Assembly: GCA_022360375.1 (NCBI GenBank)
Contig: JAKSCW010000557.1
Coordinates: 1-7,153 of the forward strand
Origin: Balneolales bacterium
GTDB lineage: Bacteria > Bacteroidota > Rhodothermia > Balneolales > Balneolaceae
Reading direction: 5' to 3'
DNA length: 7,153 nucleotides
The notes beneath the pieces were generated by a model. It had not been told where the DNA came from, did not search any database, and saw only the letters and a program-made list of their open reading frames with translations. Shown here in pieces: positions 6,532-7,153 of this stretch (the first letter of the stretch is position 1; each line of letters starts with the position of its first letter). The translations under genes were made by a program, and so were the position numbers.

Positions 6532-6545
6532 ACCAAAAGTTTGGT
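6532..6545. repeat. 6-bp inverted repeat upstream of DUF58 gene
   Basis: ACCAAA (6532-6537) and TTTGGT (6540-6545) form a perfect dyad with a 2-nt spacer, 45 bp before the DUF58 start, a position suited to an operator or promoter-proximal site. The function is inferred from position only. Confidence 0.35.
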
Positions 6546-6571
6546 CGATAAAAACTGTTTATCTGTTACTA

Positions 6572-6587
6572 TTTTTTTTTTTTTTTT
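6572..6587 (+). repeat. T16 homopolymer directly before the DUF58 start codon
   Basis: Sixteen consecutive T residues are followed by AA and the ATG at 6590-6592. The tract occupies the place of the ribosome site, and no Shine-Dalgarno sequence is present. Such a run is prone to length change by slippage, and its exact length may also be a sequencing or assembly error. Confidence 0.85.
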
Positions 6588-6589
6588 AA

Positions 6590-7153
6590 ATGATTTTACG
6601 CCCTGAACTTCTCTCTAAATTATCCTCGCTGGAGCTACGCGCAAAGAAAATTGTAGAGGGATTTATTTCCGGATTACACAGAAGCCCCTATCATGGTTTT
6701 AGTGTGGAGTTTGCCGAGCACAGACCGTACAATCCTGGCGATGATTTCAAACACATAGACTGGAAGGTATACGGGAAAAAGGAACGCTTTTATGTAAAAC
6801 AGTACGAAGAAGAAACTAACCTCCGGTGTTATGTTTTGTTGGATACATCCTCATCCATGAACTTCAAACATTTCGGGGAATGGACGAAGCTCAGGTATGG
6901 AATTCATTATGCAGCCTCGCTTATGTACCTGATGCACCGGCAACGGGATGCTTGTGGCTTGATTCCATTTAATGAACATGTAGAAACATTTATTCCCGCA
7001 AAAGGGACCTACGCCCATCTTCGTCAAATTTATCTGCAACTGGAAAGAGAGTTGATTAAGGAAGAAGGCTCAGATTCGGAACGAAGGCAAACCGCTTCTA
7101 CAAAAGTAATCCATGAAGTCGCTGAACGCTTGAATCATCGAAGTTTGGTTGTA
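6590..7153 (+). CDS. DUF58 family protein, N-terminal part
   Basis: From the ATG at 6590 the frame stays open for 188 codons to the window edge; typical members are about 290-310 residues, so roughly the last third is missing. The family core is clear: EFAEHRPYNPGDDFKHIDW at 40-58, then KQYEEET at 70-76, then a VWA-like beta strand with a metal-site motif Asp85-x-Ser87-x-Ser89 (LLDTSSSM at 83-90). No membrane segment is seen in this part. DUF58 proteins usually work beside a MoxR-type AAA+ ATPase and VWA proteins, in systems thought to help assemble or activate other protein complexes. Here no MoxR gene lies upstream; the neighbour is a divergent kinase, so DUF58 appears to be first in its transcript and partners, if any, would be to the right. 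The ATG is chosen because the family's N-terminal motif (RPELLSKLSSLELRAKK) follows at once and the T-run precedes it. Confidence 0.93.
   Translation, partial: MILRPELLSKLSSLELRAKKIVEGFISGLHRSPYHGFSVEFAEHRPYNPGDDFKHIDWKVYGKKERFYVKQYEEETNLRCYVLLDTSSSMNFKHFGEWTKLRYGIHYAASLMYLMHRQRDACGLIPFNEHVETFIPAKGTYAHLRQIYLQLERELIKEEGSDSERRQTASTKVIHEVAERLNHRSLVV

Larger units (their letters stand above)
6367..6589. promoter_or_regulatory. Divergent intergenic region between PAS kinase and DUF58 gene
   Basis: This 223-bp, very AT-rich interval must carry promoters for both flanking genes, which point away from each other. It contains several short inverted repeats, an imperfect 10-bp tandem repeat (6411-6420 and 6421-6430) and a T16 run. 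The ribosome site of the kinase (AGAAGGGG on the minus strand) is at about 6382-6375. I could not fix a promoter with confidence on either strand. Confidence 0.5.

Noticed and set aside
6851..7039. Minus-strand open frame of 62 codons over the DUF58 gene
   Set aside because: It is antisense to conserved DUF58 coding sequence, including the region just after the metal-site motif.
1..7153. CRISPR array, tRNA, rRNA, insertion sequence or phage gene
   Set aside because: No spaced direct repeats, cloverleaf, rRNA-like sequence, transposase or terminal inverted repeats were seen on either strand.

Overview
The window looks like a chromosomal segment from a moderately AT-rich member of the Bacteroidota/Balneolota/Rhodothermota group. 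This is inferred from the weak or absent Shine-Dalgarno sequences at most starts, the form of the DUF58 protein at the right edge, the acidic lipoprotein N-terminus and the style of the histidine kinases. No rRNA or other marker gene is present, so the placement is tentative.

Six complete genes and one fragment lie on the minus strand, and one fragment lies on the plus strand. Reading the minus strand in the direction of transcription from the right, the first gene is a PAS-PAS-HisKA_2 sensor kinase (4906-6366, TTG start), closed by a hairpin terminator that overlaps its stop codon. Next comes a tight three-gene unit: a DASS/SLC13-type anion transporter (3346-4746), a stand-alone receiver protein (2839-3336) and a soluble hybrid of a cyclic-nucleotide-binding-like domain with a histidine kinase (1418-2839). 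The gaps are 9 nt and a one-base stop/start overlap, so the transporter, regulator and sensor are probably made together.

Downstream on the same strand, with gaps of about 50 nt, is a probable metal-handling group: a small membrane-anchored His-rich protein (984-1364), a Met/His-rich lipoprotein with two FixH/YtkA-like domains (121-933), and the signal peptide of a further exported protein that runs off the left edge (1-66). A perfect 14-bp stem-loop sits between the last two, only 8 nt before the start codon of the exported protein.

At the right edge a DUF58 (MoxR-associated, VWA-like) gene starts on the plus strand at 6590 and runs out of the window. Its start codon follows a run of 16 T residues. 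The 223-bp divergent region between it and the PAS kinase has several short palindromes.

The most interesting points are the transporter/receiver/cytoplasmic-kinase unit, whose sensor domain has lost the canonical cAMP-contacting residues and whose kinase carries a long insertion inside its dimerisation domain, the hairpin at 75-105, and the T16 tract before DUF58. I found no CRISPR array, tRNA, rRNA, insertion sequence or clearly novel defence system.
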